DNA of 22,812 nucleotides, from assembly GCA_036508555.1 (NCBI GenBank), contig DATCHD010000002.1, forward strand, positions 1 through 22,812, in the 5' to 3' direction. The notes under the pieces are model-generated. The model did no database searches. It was not told where the DNA came from and saw nothing but the letters and a program-made list of their open reading frames with translations. Within the stretch, counting starts at the first letter, position 1. Each line of letters starts with the position of its first letter. Positions 21,194-22,812 of this stretch are shown one piece after another. The translations under genes and the position numbers were made by a program. This stretch comes from CAINVV01 sp036508555. Its GTDB lineage: Bacteria > Bacteroidota > Bacteroidia > Bacteroidales > Prolixibacteraceae.

Positions 21194-22812
21194 TCAATCC
21201 AGCTTCAGTACTGCCAGGAATGCTTTCTGGGGTACTTCCACATTGCCAATCTGCTTCATCCGCTTCTTACCCTTCTTCTGTTTCTCCAGGAGTTTCCGCT
21301 TACGCGTGATGTCACCACCATAACATTTGGCGGTCACATCCTTGCGCACGGCCTTAACCGTTTCGCGCGAGATGATTTTTGCCCCGATGGCACCCTGAAT
21401 GGCCACATCATATTGTTGCCTGGGGATCAGCTCCTTCAGTTTTTCACAGATACGGCGACCAAAATTGTAGGCATTGTCAACATGCAACAAAGTAGAAAGG
21501 GCATCCACCGGTTCCCCGTTCAATAAAATATCCAGCTTCACCAGTTTTGCCGGACGATAGCCGGTAATATGATAATCGAAGGATGCATATCCCTTGGAAA
21601 TACTCTTCAGCTTATCGTAGAAATCGATAACAATCTCTCCCAGAGGCATATCGAAAGAGAGCTCTGCCCTGTCGGCCGTCAGATATTCCTGCTTGGTCAA
21701 CATACCGCGTTTATCCAGGCACAAGGTCATGATGGAGCCAATGAATTCGGAACTGGTGATGATCTGTGCATGTATAAAAGGCTCCTCAATCACTTCTATG
21801 AGCGTGGATTCGGGTAAACCTGCCGGATTATATACTTCAAAGACCTCCCCTGCCCGGGTGGTAATCATATAAGAAACGTTGGGAACAGTGGTAATCACAT
21901 TCATATCGAACTCACGATCGAGCCGTTCCTGGACAATCTCCATGTGCAACAATCCCAGGAATCCGCATCGGAATCCAAATCCCAAGGCCATCGAAGATTC
22001 AGGAACATAAGTCAGGGAAGCGTCGTTCAGTTGAAGCTTCTCCATGGAAGCGCGAAGATCTTCATAGTCCTCACTATCAATTGGATATACTCCTGCAAAA
22101 ACCATCGGCTTCACCTCTTCAAAACCTGATATCATGGTAAGGCAGGGATTCTTAACGTTGGTGATGGTATCCCCTACCTTGATCTCGCGGGCAGTCTTGA
22201 TGCCGCAAATGATGTATCCGACATCCCCGGCGCTCAGCGTGTCACGTATCTCGAGTCCCATCTTCAACACGCCCACCTCGTCGACAGAATATTGCTTGTC
22301 GGTGGCGAAAAACTTCACCATATCGCCTTTCCGCACGGTCCCGTTGGCAATTTTGGAATAGGCGATCACACCCCGGAATTGGTTAAAGACTGAGTCAAAG
22401 ATCAAAGCCTGAAGTGGCGCCTCCGGATTTCCTTCCGGAGGTGGTATATCGGTCAGGATGCGCTCCAGAATCTCCGCAACACCATCCCCGGTTTTTCCGG
22501 ATGCCCGGATAATGGTAGACCGTTTACATCCTATTAATTCAATTATCTGATCTTCAACAACCTCTGGCATTGCATTGGGAAGATCCATCTTGTTAAGTAT
22601 GGGAATTATCTCCAGATTATGATCAATTGCCAGGTAAAGGTTGGAAATGGTCTGGGCCTGTATGCCCTGTGTCGCATCGATGATCAGCAAAGCCCCTTCA
22701 CAGGCAGCGATGGAACGCGAAACTTCATAGGAAAAGTCGACATGCCCGGGAGTATCAATCAGGTTAAGCAGGTATTTATCACCTTCATGGTAATATTCCA
22801 TCTGTATGGCGT
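21194..22812 (-). CDS. lepA: LepA / elongation factor 4 (N-terminus cut by window edge)
   Basis: LepA (EF4) is a ribosome-binding GTPase that affects initiation and back-translocation. The open frame runs off the right edge: codons before the internal ATG at 22801 continue as AIQ-MEYY, so that ATG is not the start and about 60 residues with the P-loop are missing. Visible GTPase motifs are G3 (LIDTPGHVDFSYEVSRSIA) and G4 (LNKMDLP), with RASGKTGDGV in the G5 region. The LepA-specific C-terminal domain is complete, with KAVRKDVTAKCYGGDITRKR and the ending VPQKAFLAVLKLD. It converges on rprY; the REP-like pair fills the gap and probably terminates both. Confidence 0.95.
   Translation of the reverse strand, partial: AIQMEYYHEGDKYLLNLIDTPGHVDFSYEVSRSIAACEGALLIIDATQGIQAQTISNLYLAIDHNLEIIPILNKMDLPNAMPEVVEDQIIELIGCKRSTIIRASGKTGDGVAEILERILTDIPPPEGNPEAPLQALIFDSVFNQFRGVIAYSKIANGTVRKGDMVKFFATDKQYSVDEVGVLKMGLEIRDTLSAGDVGYIICGIKTAREIKVGDTITNVKNPCLTMISGFEEVKPMVFAGVYPIDSEDYEDLRASMEKLQLNDASLTYVPESSMALGFGFRCGFLGLLHMEIVQERLDREFDMNVITTVPNVSYMITTRAGEVFEVYNPAGLPESTLIEVIEEPFIHAQIITSSEFIGSIMTLCLDKRGMLTKQEYLTADRAELSFDMPLGEIVIDFYDKLKSISKGYASFDYHITGYRPAKLVKLDILLNGEPVDALSTLLHVDNAYNFGRRICEKLKELIPRQQYDVAIQGAIGAKIISRETVKAVRKDVTAKCYGGDITRKRKLLEKQKKGKKRMKQIGNVEVPQKAFLAVLKLD

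Overview
The window looks like a stretch of chromosome from a Bacteroidota (Bacteroidetes) bacterium, most likely of the Bacteroidales. Three things point there. The two-component pair at the right end matches the Bacteroides RprX/RprY system. Several genes have Bacteroidetes-typical architecture: a ~630-residue PurF-like amidotransferase, a GlsB-like acyltransferase, DUF5618, and an acpP-fabF-rnc cluster. Many gene starts are preceded by the Bacteroidetes -7 promoter element TAnnTTTG rather than by strong Shine-Dalgarno sites. I see no phage, insertion sequence, CRISPR array, tRNA or rRNA. No gap between genes exceeds 300 bases.

Layout, left to right. (1) 1-1891: the tail of a histidine kinase and a receiver-kinase-receiver hybrid. 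(2) 2009-2980: a GlsB/OlsB-like N-acyltransferase, convergent with (3) 2974-5366, a PurF-like amidophosphoribosyltransferase behind a small SPOR-domain exported protein. (4) 5515-5982: an orphan HigA-like antitoxin or repressor. (5) 6052-7392: miaB. (6) 7376-9120: a visibly A+T-richer accessory block on the minus strand (a DUF5618 protein and a DUF4143 AAA ATPase). (7) 9310-14951: an AhpD-like protein, a repeat cluster, a U32/RlhA-like protein, a large patatin-like protein and a secreted alkaline phosphatase. (8) 14957-16316, minus strand: an S4-domain RNA-binding protein, YraN and PurN. (9) 16519-18788: acpP, fabF and rnc. (10) 18840-21063: rprX and rprY. (11) 21194 to the right edge: lepA, cut by the window end.

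Most genes are housekeeping: purine synthesis (purF-like, purN), fatty-acid synthesis (acpP, fabF), RNA metabolism (miaB, U32/RlhA-like, S4 protein, rnc) and translation (lepA). The most unusual structures are not protein families. A perfect 17-bp inverted repeat with a CCCC loop lies inside the first codons of rnc, a natural candidate for RNase III self-cleavage or attenuation. Two REP-like hairpin doublets (9682-9755 and 21113-21173) share an ATT-TGC/GCA-AAT core while their arms change in a compensated way; the second sits between rprY and lepA and looks like a two-way terminator. A 24-nt motif occurs just upstream of both miaB and the U32 gene. I did not find a clearly new multi-gene defence or metabolic system.
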